A stretch of 64,000 nt of DNA from Annona cherimola (GCA_030490835.1 CM059971.1:57460012-57524011), one strand, 5' to 3'; positions 35,289 through 47,940 are shown, numbered from the stretch's first letter. Program-made: numbers and translations. The notes: generated by a model not told the origin, from the sequence alone.

Positions 35289-37440
35289 CTAATTTGCAAA
35301 ATTTAATAATTCTTTTTTATCTCGAATTATCATGTTCAACTCATATGTATTATCAGTACCAAATTCTAGTTCAACAATTTCTCTTTCAGAGTCAGAGGTT
35401 TTTTCTGTATTTGAATTGTCTGAATTTAGCATTAATTTTTTTAATCGAGATTTTAGTGATTCTGTTAGGTTTAATTGATCAATTTCTAATTCATTGATTT
35501 TCTTGTTAAGTATAAATTTATTTGTAAAATGTCCTAATTCTTCACATTTCCAACAAGTAGGTGATTCTTTTGAAAATTTACTCGTTGTATGAGATTTAAA
35601 AAGTTTTGATCTATATCTTTGTTCTTTCTTTTTGTATCTTTTATATTGTGGTTTAGGAATTTCTTCTTCATTCCCTCTATATGGTTTCTTGTAATTTTTA
35701 AATAATAAGTTTTTCTCATATTTTCTTGAAAAAATTTCGTACAAATTTTTTCTAATCTTCCCATTCAAAATTGTTCATAGAAATCTCTTAATTGTTGTTT
35801 AGTTTTTATTCTTTTTTCATTTTTCATTTGTCTTTTGTTTAAGTTCATTACAATTTGTTAATCCTACATCATTTGCTAATGATATTATGTCTCCATAGGT
35901 TATAGCTTAGTTTTTCATAATAAATAGTTCCGTTGTTTTTATCTCTAATTTTTTTAGCAAAATAGGATTGGAGTTTAGTAATAAATCTCTTTCTAAAATG
36001 GTTGATTACAATCAGTTCTATGCATTACTCAAGTAAATAATTGGTCTTTGTAAAATTTGAAATCACTCATTTTCTTACATCTTAAAGTTTGTAGTATTTT
36101 TTATTCTTTTTCTCTGAGTTTATTATTTGTTCATATATAAAAGTTTGCTATTGCTAGATTGTTGCTATTGCCAGACTATTTCTACTATGTTTTGGATTCC
36201 TTTTCCGTCTATTACTATCATTTCTCCCGTATCATTTTTTTATAAGAGTAGAGGATTATTTTCATTTGAATTTGTGTTAAGTAGTTATCCCACCATCATT
36301 TTAAGGATCTAGTAAAATCCGCTACTAAAAGTTAGACTATGTTATGGTCTGTTAAGCTTGACTTTGTTCTATAGACTGTTGCTACCATGGTCATCTGTTA
36401 GAGTATATTAATTATTTGAGTTCAATTTTTTTCCTTCTAAGTTCCACTTGTAAATAGTATTTGCATTATATTGGGCTTAAGTAAATTGGTTTCTTTCTTT
36501 GAATAATAATTCAGGTGACGTATGCCTAGGATAATAAGGTTTTGAAGCATTCTCCATGAATCTATTTTGTTTAATTCTAATTTTGGTTCATTTGTTTCCT
36601 TATTTGATTCTTCTTAGGATTCTCCATTTTCTATTTCAGACATATAATATTGTGGGCTTAATAGGAGCATTTGGGTTCTAGTTGATCATTCTCCTTCTTT
36701 AAGGATATTTCTTATTTTTGAACTTTCTGGTATTTCAAAAGCTTTTAATTTTTCAGTTATTTTGTTTATAAATTTGCTAGTTTTTTTATTTTGTAATTGT
36801 GCTTTAAGAATTTTATATGAGATAAAAAGTAGTTTGTTTGTATGTTCCTTTTTTTATTTTGGAGCAATAGGAGGTATTATTTTATCTTCTATGGTGGTTT
36901 GAATTTTATCTAATTATCTCCCTATGGTGATTGAGGATTGATTTGTATAATTATTTCGTTAATAAAGTTTTTAATATCACTTGCATTAGGTGTTTTAGTG
37001 TCTGTTTTGACTTTACATGGGGAATACGTTATCGGTTTGTTTTTAAATTCTATTACAATTTTCGATTTCTAGTGAATTATTTGGGATTTTTATTTGTTTT
37101 CCTATGCAATCTTTCCATATAGGTTCTATGATTCCAGGATAGTTAGTTTACTTTTAGGGAAATGGAAAATTTCAAACCATTCAAAGAAGAATAAATAAAC
37201 TTTAAGTGTTTTCATAAATTCATAATTTTCTTCTTAAATAAGTTCGCTTTCTACTTTGTTGTAGTTTTTATAAAATCATTTTCTTTTTTCTTTATTGAAA
37301 ATATTATAAAAAAAAATTTCTTGATCTCTCTTTATCTAGTTCGAAGTCTTTTTCAATGACATTTATTAATTGGTCAAAATCTCTCATATCTGTTTTAGTA
37401 GATGACATTTTCGAACTTAAGATCTCTTCATTTGATTCTA
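35289..37440 (-). pseudogene. viral coat protein region with defective zinc knuckle
   Basis: Two landmarks are visible. PYYPRHTSPELLFKERNQF near 36480-36545 resembles the coat-protein region of endogenous florendovirus-like elements. A 159-codon open frame at 35289-35768 is lysine-rich and carries CWKCEELGHFTNKF, a CCHC-type knuckle whose last cysteine is replaced by phenylalanine. The frame ends in a serine/glutamate-rich tail (TEKTSDSEREIVELEFGTD). This knuckle frame is the longest intact piece of the remnant. Elsewhere the region is broken by stops. Confidence 0.75.
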
Positions 37441-37599
37441 TAGAGTAAACTGGTTAAGGGATTTGAGGATTAATATTTATTCATTTCATTTTTATGTCTG
37501 TTCTATTATTCGTAGGTATTGAAGAACATGAGACTCTTGATTGGGTTGTTTTAAAAAAAAATCTAAGTTTCATTTATAGATCTAAATGAGTTCATATCT

Positions 37600-38380
37600 A
37601 TTGTTACATTCTCTTCTTCATATTCACTTATATCTGTAATTTCTAGGTTTCTTATTTGAGGAGGTAGTACTTCGGTTTGAAGCTCCCAGTGAGACAGGAG
37701 AGTTATTTGATCCTATTTTATGGTTTTGAACACCATTACATTTGCTTTTCTTATATTAATTTGTAATGACATTATTTCTCATTTTAAAAATTGTTTAATA
37801 GCTCTTGAATTAAAAATTGTAGTCATGGCTTTATAATGGATTTTATATACCAAGGCTTTGAATAAAGATCCTTGTTTTATTTTACAGTTATGAACTTTTA
37901 AGTTTAAGGTTAAAGCATCCAAAATGTGTTAATCTTGTAGGAAAATGGTGAAGTTTAAATAATAGTCAAAATAAATAGGTCCATTGTATAGGCTTATTTT
38001 TACCATTCATAATAGTGAGTCTTAAAATTTATTAAACTTACAATCTCTTAGGCATAATAAAATTGAGATATCTAAGCCTTCTCTCATTAGTGGTTTGATG
38101 GCTACTTGTACTAGTCCTAAATAAATAAAATTATACTCTTGTTTATGTTGTTCAATTAATCTTCTGTTTAGAAGGAAAATAGTTTCATGTTGATTAAATA
38201 AGGAAATTGTTCATTCAACAGTATTAATTGTATAATTTGTTGAGAGTTAGAATGATCCCTTTTTGTAGATTTGACTGTCTGAGATATCAGACATTTTTCA
38301 ATCATTTAAATTTTTTAAAATTATCTATATTAATTTCTTTTGTGTTTAATACATTACCTCAGTTACTACTTGATTTAGAG
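37600..38380 (-). pseudogene. viral movement protein remnant
   Basis: The minus-strand translation contains IYLGLVQVAIKPLMREGL (around 38070-38120) and LDALTLNLKVHN (around 37890-37930). These are landmark segments of caulimovirid movement proteins, which form tubules for cell-to-cell transport. Several stop codons interrupt it. It is followed downstream by a short WELQTEVLPPQIRNLE segment near 37640-37690. Confidence 0.85.
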
Positions 38381-38399
38381 CTAAAGTTTCTAAATAATG

Positions 38400-38829
38400 C
38401 ATTCGTGATTGGGTTATAATATTTTTTTTGTCTTTGATTACCGACAACGATATTACTCCACAGGGCCTAACATGACATCACATGCCTTCAAGCACCCTTC
38501 TAAGAAATGTTAACAATCTCTGTAGCACTGATCAGAATCTTCAACAGTATCCATCAGAACTCCAACAGTTCCTGTCAGTTAGCTTTCACCAAAGCTGTTA
38601 GGAATCTCTGTCAGAGTCAGGAATTACTGCTAAGAATCCAAGCAAGCTTTCACCAGAGTCGTCATTCGAACCACATCTGTCCAATAGCTCCTGCAGCACT
38701 CATTAGTGGCTGTCATTCTAAGCCATCATATGTCAATTAGAAACATCTCCAAATAGCAATAAAGGAGACATTAAAGAAAGAAGCAAACATCGAAAAATTT
38801 CTAGAGCCCCTAAACTCACTACAAAGATC
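38400..38829 (-). other. possible viral intergenic/leader region
   Basis: It lies between the start of the movement protein and the end of the second RT fragment. It is less AT-rich than its surroundings, with several short repeats (atcagaatcttcaacag, atcagaactccaacag). In a head-to-tail viral array this is where the promoter and leader would be. I see no convincing TATA box or tRNA-Met primer site, so this is inference from position. Confidence 0.3.
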
Positions 38830-39113
38830 AACATAGTCTTTGGTATAAGGGTTTACACATAGTTCTAAGGTTTAAATAAAAATTTGATACATAGTTTAGT
38901 GCTCCTAAGAATCTTTGGAGTTGAATTTTATTTGTTATTCTATCTGGGAATTTGTTTCCAAATTCATATAACTTTTAGATTGGAATGATTGTATTGTGGT
39001 GGATTTCATGTCCTAAGAATCTAGTTTTTGTTTGGAAAAGTAAGTGTTTAGTTTTTTAGATTGCCAATCCATTTCTTTTAATTGTTTTAAGGAAAATATT
39101 TAAATGCATAAAA
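38830..39113 (-). pseudogene. second caulimovirid RT fragment
   Basis: It aligns with 33490-33780 (same orientation, roughly 85% by eye). It begins at the same point (agtctttggtata here, agtctttagtata there) and is cut at about 39113 by a TA-bounded foldback insertion. It covers only the C-terminal RT part. Confidence 0.8.
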
Positions 39114-39680
39114 TGTTATATATATATATATATCGGTCCCACTTCTATGTAACTAGGTTGAATAGAAGCAGACCCATGTAACCCCTTCAAAATCGAAGAT
39201 CTTGATCTTAAGTAGAAAATTCAATCCATTCATTGTATTTAACATTATTTATTTATCTAGGAGACCAAGTTTTATCCTAATCAAGTATGTTTATGGATCA
39301 TATTTGTTCAAAAATATATATTCACATGTAAATTATGAAAAATGCTTAGATCTATTTACAAATATATTAGAATGTAATAATACTTTATAAAATCATTTAT
39401 TCACATAAAAATGATATTTTGAATGATTTAGATGTCGAAAATACTATTTTAAAATTAATATTTTAGCATTTTCGTAATTTACCTATGAATATATACATCT
39501 AACAAATGTGACTCATAAACATACTTGATTGAGATGAAACTTAATCCCATAGATAAATAAATAATGTTAAATACAATGAATGAATTAGATTTTTTATTAA
39601 AGATCCAAATCTTAGATTTTAAAAGAGTTAAATAGGTTTGCTTCTATGTACGGTTACATAGAAGCAAAGCCCTATATATA
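39113..39680. mobile_element. TA-bounded foldback element
   Basis: It lies between TA runs at about 39118-39132 and 39674-39690. The ends are complementary (acttctatgtaactaggttg; gtacggttacatagaagcaa). Interior as in 15427-15962. Confidence 0.7.
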
Positions 39681-40150
39681 CATATATATGTCGTGAGTGC
39701 TATGAAACCCTTCTATGTAACTCCCTTCATTTTGAACATCTAGATGATTGATTAAAAATCTACTTCATCTACTGTATTTAACATCATTTATATTGTCATG
39801 AAAATCCTTTCATTTATCTAATATCACTATTTATGGGCTCCATCTACAAACGTATAAAATCAACGTAATAAAATGATTTAATATTAAATATCAATTTTTG
39901 AGTAGTATTTTCAACATCTAAACTATCTAAACTATCATAAATACGTGGACAAACGATTCTATAAAGTATTGTTTATTCTAATACATATGCGAATGGATAT
40001 AAATATTTTTTCTAATTTACACATAAATGTACTTGTTTTTAAGCAAATGTGGCCTATGCACATATTGAATTTGGATGAAACTTGGTCTCCTAATTAAACA
40101 AATAATGTTAAATATAATAAATGGATTAGATTTTTCATCAAACATTAACA
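39675..40150. mobile_element. TA-bounded foldback element, right end missing
   Basis: It starts at the shared TA run with ctatgaaacccttctatgtaac. It has the family middle, then breaks off at ttttcatcaaac before the expected terminal about 60 bases. Confidence 0.6.
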
Positions 40151-42729
40151 AGCACTTAATATGACCACAAGAGTTGTAGATAGGTTACAATTTATGTATG
40201 CATCATTAAGATGCAATTAGTAAAGTAAAACTTGATGGATTTAAGCTCGAATAGGGTTGTTTTGAATAAAAGACATGAATTCCAGAAATTTGAAGTGAAT
40301 TTAAGTTGTTAAAGCTTATGAACAAGCACCTAACAAGACCACAAGAGTGGTTGTTTGATAATTTTTCATATGTATATCATTAAGGCACAATTGAGAAAGC
40401 AAAACTTCGTGAAAATATGTACTTACGTGGCTGTTTCAATAATGGTAGAAAATTTCAGAAATTTGACAAAGAAATGACTTGATATAAGTCATAGATAATT
40501 TCCTTGCATGACTACAAAAGTTAATATTCAAAGCAATTAATTACTAAGTCACATATGCGAGTGAAAAAAAGAATATTAGAATGGTAAATATGAAGTTGAG
40601 AAACCTTACTTCAACTAGCTTGCTATAGTTTCAAGTAAGTGTATTGAATGATTGAAAAGAGATTAAATATCCTAGATGAGGGTATTAAGTCAAATGAATG
40701 ACTCACCGTTGAAAAATGTGCATATATTTGACTTATGAGATGATGGCATTCATCTTAAAGGAAGAAATGATTAAGGCAAACATGCTATGAGTCACATATA
40801 GATTGAGATCATGTAAGGGTTGGGCATAAGTGATATATGAACATTAATTAAATAAAAGGCAAGGCATGCAAGTATATGATGATATGCAAATATATAAGAT
40901 GATTATTTTCCACTTGTCTAGGTGAAGGCAAGGAAAAGATCAAGGGACGAGTGAACTTCCCATAGGTAAGCAAGCAAACTTTTGAAAATGTTGATTTCAC
41001 TTCAAGTGATGAAATGTTTGAAAGAGCTTTATACTGATGATTCTAAGATTTGCTTGTAAGCAAGCAACATTTATGAAAATAATGTTATTCTCAATTATTG
41101 AAATGAATGGTGAATTGCTCTATTGAAATTATATGTGTAGATAAGTCTCCAAAATCCAATTTCAAAAAGGAATTTTATGATAAGGAAGCTTGATTCATTT
41201 ATGAAATGATGTTTGTAATAAGTAAAACCTTTTTAAAATGTTATTTTCGAATATGAATATGTTTTGGGATTGCTTCGTTGTAAGCAAGCCCTTTTTAAAG
41301 GTTGAAGTGTTTATAAATTATTTCATTTGAATATTTCAAAAAGGTATGTGAAAAGAAAGTTGATTTAAGAAAGTTTGATTTCCGAAAAGAAAGTTTGATT
41401 TCTTTACGAAAATGGTATTTGCAAGCAAAGCATTTAAAAAAGAATTTTCTTGGAATGTTTGGAATCTGTTTGAATAGTAAAACAATTTGAAAATGTTTTA
41501 TACTAATGTTTCTAAAAGAGTTTAAGAATTGTCAACCCAATAAGTTGATTGTATTAGATAATTTAATTTTTGTTTGTTAATGGCATTCAAAGAATATGCA
41601 TGCTTTTCTTTTTATATATGAGAATGATAGGAATATAGTATAAATGGAAAATATAATGTCGGAGTGGATGAATAGAAAAGATGCGTTGCATATCCTTTGC
41701 AAAGCCCAAAAATGGGAATAAAAATATTTGTAAGAAAAGCTTTTAAAAATGTTACTTTCTTTTCAAATATTAAAGGATTTCAAAATTTACTTTATCATAT
41801 TAGTTTCAAAACTTGTTTACAACTAAACAAGTAAAACTTTTGAAACTATTGATTTTTTTAAAAAATCGATATGTTTTGAAATTCCTTGAATTTTGAAGTA
41901 TTTGGAAAACTGCTTTATGTTGATGATTTTAAAACCATTTAAGGGTGGTCATCCCAAAATTATGATTTGAATACTATTTTACAAATTGTGTTAAAAATGA
42001 GTATGCAAGCTCTTCTCTATCTGAGAATGACCAAAATATCATGTGATTGAGGTATATAATGACGGTGTAAATGAAAGTCATGCACGGAAAGTTAGGAGGC
42101 TAGTTAAGGTAAGAAAAGTCATGTTTTCATGGGTAGTTCTGCCCTTGAAATTCTCAAGTTAGTGTGGCCGACATTTTTTAGTAAAATGATTATATTTCCG
42201 TGGATAGTTAATCACTTGGTAAGTGTCATCTACAATATGGCAAGGATTTCACCGGGCTAGCGTCCCATCACATGAAGAATTATAACATGAATGGAAATGA
42301 TGTGGTTGCAAATTCATTGTTTATGAAATGACCTTAGCACAGAGTTGTCAAGCTTTCAGTTTTGAAAAAAAAGGACAGACAGATATCTGTAAGATTTCAA
42401 GAGGACACAGACGAAGGTCTGTATTGTTTTATGAAATTATGCTAGCATGTCGATGTAAATAAAAATGATGTATGGTGCACCAAAATGATGAATAGGTCCA
42501 TCGTAGATGCGGTCGTAGATGGATCGGGGCCCTCCTCTACATGTGGCCAAGTAGCTAGAAAGGCAGGAGGCCGGCGGCGCCCTTCCTGAAATGAGAGTAG
42601 GTTCAAAGATAGCTGTCTAGCTCGCGTGCTATCACATGAAAGTTTTCTTTCCTATAAAAGGATGATCACTTGGTAAGTATCACTTACCAGAGGGATAGGG
42701 GGCGTATTTACGTATGCTTTAAAAAGCCC

Positions 42730-43075
42730 TAAAATGGGCACATGAAAAAAGGGTTTATATGAAAATGTTTTAGAAATAAGAATGTCCACATGAAAAAAAA
42801 GATTTACATGAAAATATTTTAAGACATGAGAATATCCGCATGGAAAAAAAATTTCCTAAAAATGTTTTAGAATATAAGATTATCGACATAAAAAAAAGGG
42901 TATACACGAAAATATTTTAGAATATGAGAATGTCCACATGGAAAGAAGTTTCCATGAAAATGTTTTAAGACATGAGGATGTCCACATGAAAAAAAGTTTC
43001 TTTGAAAATGTTTTAGAACATGAGAATATCCTCATAAAAAAAGGTTTATATGAAAAGGTTTGCATCCATATGCTT
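42730..43075 (+). repeat. tandem array, period 48-50 bp, seven copies
   Basis: The core aatgtccacatg...aaaatgttttag recurs at about 42732, 42781, 42831, 42879, 42929, 42977 and 43025. Located within the LTR-like region. The minus-strand ORF here (42880-43065) is only the repeat read through. Confidence 0.8.
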
Positions 43076-43493
43076 CGCCTTTGAAAAGCCCAGAACTTGG
43101 GTCATGAAATATTTATAGGAAAAAGGTTTTGAAAAAGGTTTAAAATGAAAATGTTTCCTTACTGAGTTTATCACTCACGTTTTGTTTTCCCCAACGCTAG
43201 GCAGGTACAAGGCACAAGAGGAGGAGCAAAACTAAATATTATTTACTTATATGTTGTGGATGAATGAATGTATTGATAATGAAGTCTCAGATTGTGAATA
43301 CCTCTAATGTGATGTGAACAGATAAGTATTTATGTTGAGAATTCCATTTGAATTAAACTCATGAATATATGATTATTTGTAGCATGAAAGTAAGATTGTA
43401 TGTGTATCAATTATATGATATACATATATTAAGGTTAGACAATGAAAGTTCATGATATAAATGATCAAGTTGTTTGAGTTACAAATATTCATG

Positions 43494-44129
43494 AATGACT
43501 TATATTGATATAATATGACTGAGACAGGAGAAAGGCTAATTGAAAGTGATGGTTTGCTGAGAACAAATGAATACTTAATACTGACATGAAATTATCAGGT
43601 TATGAATGAATTGATGATTTGAGAAGGACAGGTATGGTTAACTTTAAGTATATATTGCTTGTAAAATGACGAAGGAAATTGAATGAAAGAAGAAAAAAAA
43701 TTCCACTAAATGAAATATATACAAAAAAAAAAAATCTCGTTGTGTGATCAGGGTAACAATTCTATTTTACATTCACCAATTAAAAACAATCCTGGAGTAA
43801 GGCTCACGTTAGTGAATGACTTATATTGATATAATATGACTGAGACAAGAGAAAGGCTAATTGAAAGTGTTGGTTTGCTGAAACAAATGAATACTTCATA
43901 CTGATATGAAATTATCAAGTTATGAATGAATCGATGATTTGAGAAGGATAGGTATGGTTAACTTCAAGTATATGTTGCTTGTAAAATGATGAAGGAAATT
44001 GAATGAAAGAAGAAAAAAATTTCCGCTAAATGAAATATATACAAAAAAAAAATCTCGTCATGTGATCAGGGTAACAATTCTGTTTTACATTCACCAATCC
44101 AAAACAATCCTGGAGTAAGGCTCACGTTA
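43494..44129 (+). repeat. tandem duplication of about 318 bp
   Basis: 43494-43812 and 43813-44129 are near-identical (gaatgacttatattgatata ... gtaaggctcacgttag), differing by small indels in A-runs. This lies near the 3' end of the LTR-like sequence. Confidence 0.85.
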
Positions 44130-44155
44130 GGACGCCTCGGGTCGAGGGCACTACA

Positions 44156-44751
44156 GTGGATTACTCTAGCTCCTAGAATCCTTAAATTTAATGTGGATAT
44201 TGGTTTCATATTACACGAGCAAAAAATGGTCATGGCTATTGTCATTAAAGATAGTAATGGTACCTTCATTGTAGCTAAATCTTGGATCAAGTGGGGCATT
44301 TTGGAGGCTGAGTTAAGGGAGGCTCAAGCTATTTTCTTGTGCATTGATTGGGCTACTAGTTTCTCTTGCATAAACATACAAATTGAGATGGATTCTCTTC
44401 TACTTGCTATTCTTTTGAACGAGGAGCAGAACTGCAATTCATACTTGAGGACATTGATAAGGAAGATTAGAGGGGGGTCCAAATTTAATACCTGCTCATT
44501 CACCCATGTCTTGAAATTAGGAAATTATGCTGCTCATTTTTTGGTTGAAAATGCTTTGTTTAGTGATACTTCTAAAACTGTCTGGAGGGATATTCCTCCT
44601 TGTATAGCCAACCACATATGTCATGATCTCATTTTTTTAATGAAAGATTTGATGGTTTGATCCCATAGAATCCTTCGGATTTATTGAAGGGTTGGGTGTG
44701 AGGTTTTGCCATCAAAATCATTTTTTTTTTGGTATAAAAAAAAAAAAAAAA
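44156..44751 (+). pseudogene. 5'-truncated LINE: RNase H domain plus poly(A)
   Basis: An open frame runs through about 44160-44660 (155 codons from the first ATG at 44193, but similarity starts upstream with PRILKFNVDIGF). It is a complete RNase H-like domain of the plant LINE type: first strand aspartate in FNVD, IVIKDSNGTFIVA, glutamate in LEAELREAQA, aspartate in IEMDSLLLAI, and the terminal LKLGNYAAHFLVENAL. It ends in a stop, then about 80 bases of 3' sequence and a 16-A run (44736-44751). Upstream endonuclease and RT are absent. It is the best-preserved frame in the window, but a transposon tail, not a host gene. Confidence 0.8.
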
Positions 44752-45385
44752 GAATAACGCCCATGCATGTTGGAACCTGGATGTTCCGACAAGAGCATTA
44801 AATGAGCCTTTCAAAAGCAACTAAATAATGGTTGCTAATAATCGCTTAGATTCAAATCAATGCAACTTGTGCATGTTTCACAGACTCATTCCAAATAATG
44901 AAATCTATTGAAAACCACATTCTTGTGCGCATAATATTGTCTGTGTATATTTTATAAAAATAAAAATAATCACAACCACCATATATATTAACATATATAC
45001 ATACTTAAATATGTGGAAAAATCATATAACTAATAGTATTTGGTGTAATTGTGCAAAAAATCAGAAAAATAATATTTGCCATAAATTCCATTCATATGAC
45101 TTTATATTCCTATAATCCATAGGCATATAAAATTATTTATGCTAAATAAACCACCAAATATATCATATATATCATAAAATTTCTGTGTAATTAATTCAAA
45201 ATTCATTGTATCAATAAATAAATTCAACCAAAATATTTATTAATATAAAAAATCAATTACCAAATAAAAGTCTACTTGCCTTATAAAGTTTCTTTCGCAA
45301 TTTATCCCCTCTTTCCGTAACTCTAGCTTGTCAAACCTTTCCTACGAATACCTAGTTTCATCAACTCTCCAACCCAATTTATAAA
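44752..45385. other. AT-rich non-coding sequence
   Basis: No gene recognised. It may contain the end of the LTR that belongs to the minus-strand gypsy remnant to its right. Confidence 0.4.
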
Positions 45386-45666
45386 GGGTGTGTTTGGGAA
45401 TGGATAAAACTTTTAATGAAAAGTTGTAAAGATGAGAAATTGTCAAATAATGTGATATGATAAGGGTAATGATGAGGAATAAATAGGATAAAGTTGAAAT
45501 AGATAGGTTTGTTGTGTTGGTAGTTGTGTAGAAATGATTGAAAAGTAAGGTAGTTGTATAGAAAAATGTGAAGAAATAATTAAAAAATAAGGTAGTTGTG
45601 AAGAGTGAAAAGTTTTAGATTGAAAAATTTTAAATTGACAACTTTTTGTTGTTACCAAACACACCC
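45386..45666. mobile_element. Tourist-like MITE
   Basis: 281 bp. Ends gggtgtgtttggg and gggtgtgtttggt (inverted), flanked by AAA on each side. Same family as 53046-53336. Confidence 0.8.
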
Positions 45667-46095
45667 AAAAACTTTCGTATCTTCTAAGAGATAGAGAATA
45701 AAGATAAAACTCTTTTAAACTTAAATTCTAATTAAACTATTCTTATCTAAGAGATTCTTATCTCATTTTATCTTATCTCATCTCGTGGGTCCACATGCTT
45801 AGAGAGGCAGAAATGCAAAAATTAATTTTTATTATTTTCTATGGAACCTTCACTCATACCCTGGACCTTTAATAACTACGGACCACCTATATGCCAACCG
45901 AGTTACACAGGTTGCTGAAATAACATCCAAAAAATAAAAATAAAAATAAAAATACAACTCGTAGCATATAATAATCGGGCAAGGCCCATTATTAACCATT
46001 TGGTCCAAGTGGTCAATGAGTCAACCTTCGCTATTAAGCTATCCTATGTGGACTTTGACTGGTCAACCCTAAAAACTTTAAAGTATTTACATTCT
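45667..46095 (-). mobile_element. probable 3' LTR start of a Ty3/gypsy element
   Basis: On the minus strand the end of the integrase frame is followed by a ggtggggagaatgtaaatac junction near 46090, the usual polypurine tract then TGTAA start of gypsy LTRs. The LTR would continue leftwards through the MITE insertion. Confidence 0.45.
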
Positions 46096-46099
46096 CCCC

Positions 46100-47170
46100 A
46101 CCTTGCAAAGTTTGATCATTGAAACTTGTAATAGTCAGGATAGATCATTGAACAATTCGGGCAAATTCTACGAATATCATCCTTTAGCTCCCATATAGCT
46201 TCTCATTCACTGTGGTTGCTTCATTACACTAGAACATACAAAATTATCCTTTTCTTTAACTGCTTCTTGCAACTATCTAAGATTCATACAAGATGTTCTA
46301 GATGAGTTAAATCTTCCTCAATCTCATATTGTTCAACTGTCAGACTATGAGTCAGATTGGTCACATACTTCCTCAACTATGAGATATGAAAGACATTACG
46401 AATACTTACTAGCAAAGGAGGCAATGCTAGCCAATAGACAACACCGCTAGTGGTTTTCAATATCTCGAAAGGTCTGATATATTAAGGAGATAATTTGTCT
46501 TTCATCACAAAATGAATCACGCCTTTGGTGAGAGAGACTTTTAAGAAGCCAGCTTGTCAACTGCATATCTCTTCGTTTGCTATTAGCGTACTTTTCTGGC
46601 GATCCTGTGCTACTTCCAACCATCATCTTATAACTCGAACCACATCAATAACTTGCTGAATTTTAAGGCTAGAGCTAAAGGTTGTCATATACTAATTTCT
46701 TCCTAATAAATAGGTGTTCGACACCTTTTTACATACAGAGCTTAAAATGAAGACATGAATCTAAGCCTGATAACTATTGCTATAGGCAAACTCAACTAAA
46801 GTTAGGTGCTCATACCAAGAACCAGAAAAATTCAAGGCATAAGCTCTCAATAAATCTTCTAGAATTTGGATAGTTTTTTTCAGACTAACCATCCGTCTGT
46901 GGGTGATATGCGATGCTCAATTGCAACTCCATTCCTGTAGACTTTTGCGATTTTTGCCAAAAATTACAAATAAATCATCGATCTATGTCTTACGCAATGG
47001 AAACAATGACACCGTGTAAACGAACAATCTCTCGCAAGTACAAGTATAAGTCTGTCATTTGATCCATTTTGAATGTCATGTGATATGATAAGAAATGGGC
47101 AGATTTAGTAAGTTTATTCACCACTACTCATACAGTATCATAACGAGCTTACATGCTATAATAAAGGGTG
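46100..47170 (-). pseudogene. Ty3/gypsy integrase and C-terminal region, degraded
   Basis: The minus-strand translation shows integrase landmarks in order: KSAHFLSYHMTF (near 47050), REIVRLHGVIVSIA (near 47000), AYHPQTDG (46890-46915) with the catalytic context, SWYEHLTLVEFAYSNSYQA (near 46790), and an end with LRKYVTNLTHSLTVEQYEIEED and WELKDDIRRICPNC, as in the C-terminal domain of chromovirus-type integrases. Broken by stops. The RT and protease that should precede it are not recognisable to the right. Confidence 0.8.
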
Positions 47171-47940
47171 GAATAGCCCAGGACAAGATCTTCTTATGAA
47201 ATTAAGTTTTTGAGATAGAACTTTTTATTGTAGTAACTTATTGATTAACATTTGTATCAGCATCTTTTCCATGTGGATTTTGAAAATAATTCAACTCCAA
47301 AATTAAAAATGGCTATGAAAGTGAGATAATCTTTTTGAAGTAGAACCAAGTATACAAATGGCCATACCCGACAATATGGATGCCTAAAGAATATACTTCA
47401 ATTTAGTAAAATGGCTACAGAAGTTAAGTTCGACCACAAATGATAGCAGATCAAAGAGATTAAGGCGAGATCTCCTGATTTCATGGCCTACCCAAGGACT
47501 TCAGCAACTGCCATTCAGTTGAAAGAAATATCACATTCATCCTTATGTAAATGCACTCAGCAAGTTAGGCAGACCTAAAAATATCAACAATAGCCATGGT
47601 AAAAAAATGATGAAAAGCAAAACGGCTAAGTTGGCAAACGTGGGGGAATATTTGCTCTGTTACATGGATACAGTTTGAATAATGCAAAATGACTAAGTTC
47701 CATGGAACATTTTTGTCTGGAAGGGGTTCCATAAATATGGGACACCTTCTTGTCTGGAAAATAATTTTAAATGATTACAGGAGGTATTCAATTCATCTAT
47801 TATGAATTTCTGATAAGTAATCAAAAATTTGGCAGGAAAAAAGGATATCCTAAAGAAGAACGGGTGAAAAACTTTCTGCGATATATAAATTACTGTCAAT
47901 ATATTAGAATGAGTTTCCTTACCAAGTATTTTCTCGAGTA
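47171..47940. other. no supported gene
   Basis: Mixed sequence. A 107-codon minus-strand ORF (47693-48016) has a start inside the minisatellite and no recognisable domain. Confidence 0.4.

Larger units (their letters stand above)
33490..38380 (-). pseudogene. degraded endogenous caulimovirid (pararetrovirus) polyprotein
   Basis: Read on the minus strand from 38380 down to 33490, translated fragments appear in the order movement protein, coat protein with zinc knuckle, aspartic protease, reverse transcriptase. This is the gene order of Caulimoviridae such as petuviruses and florendoviruses, not of LTR retrotransposons, which have no movement protein. Every domain is broken by stops and frameshifts, so it is an old, inactive copy. 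The RNase H region is not seen; similarity ends near 33490. AT-rich composition gives many spurious plus-strand ORFs here (34734-34916, 36127-36312, 38228-38419 and others). Confidence 0.88.
40151..44155 (+). mobile_element. probable long LTR of a Ty3/gypsy element (solo or partial)
   Basis: About 4 kb of non-coding sequence with features I associate with Tekay/Del-type LTRs: many short internal duplications, a cctataaaaggatgatcactt stretch, ttactgagtttatcactcac followed by gctaggcaggtaca, and an end reading ggtcgagggcactaca. No primer-binding site or gag follows; a LINE tail starts directly after. The left edge is lost at the foldback insertion, so the start of the LTR is not known. Confidence 0.5.

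Noticed and set aside
33490..38400. Ty3/gypsy retrotransposon instead of a pararetrovirus
   Set aside because: A movement protein precedes the coat region and the RT connection segment is of caulimovirid type; no LTRs or integrase were found.
34734..38419. Several plus-strand ORFs of 60-80 codons
   Set aside because: They are antisense to the AT-rich viral frames and have no own motifs.
42880..43065. Minus-strand ORF with repeated MWTFSYSK-like peptide
   Set aside because: It is the read-through of a 48-50 bp tandem array inside LTR-like sequence.
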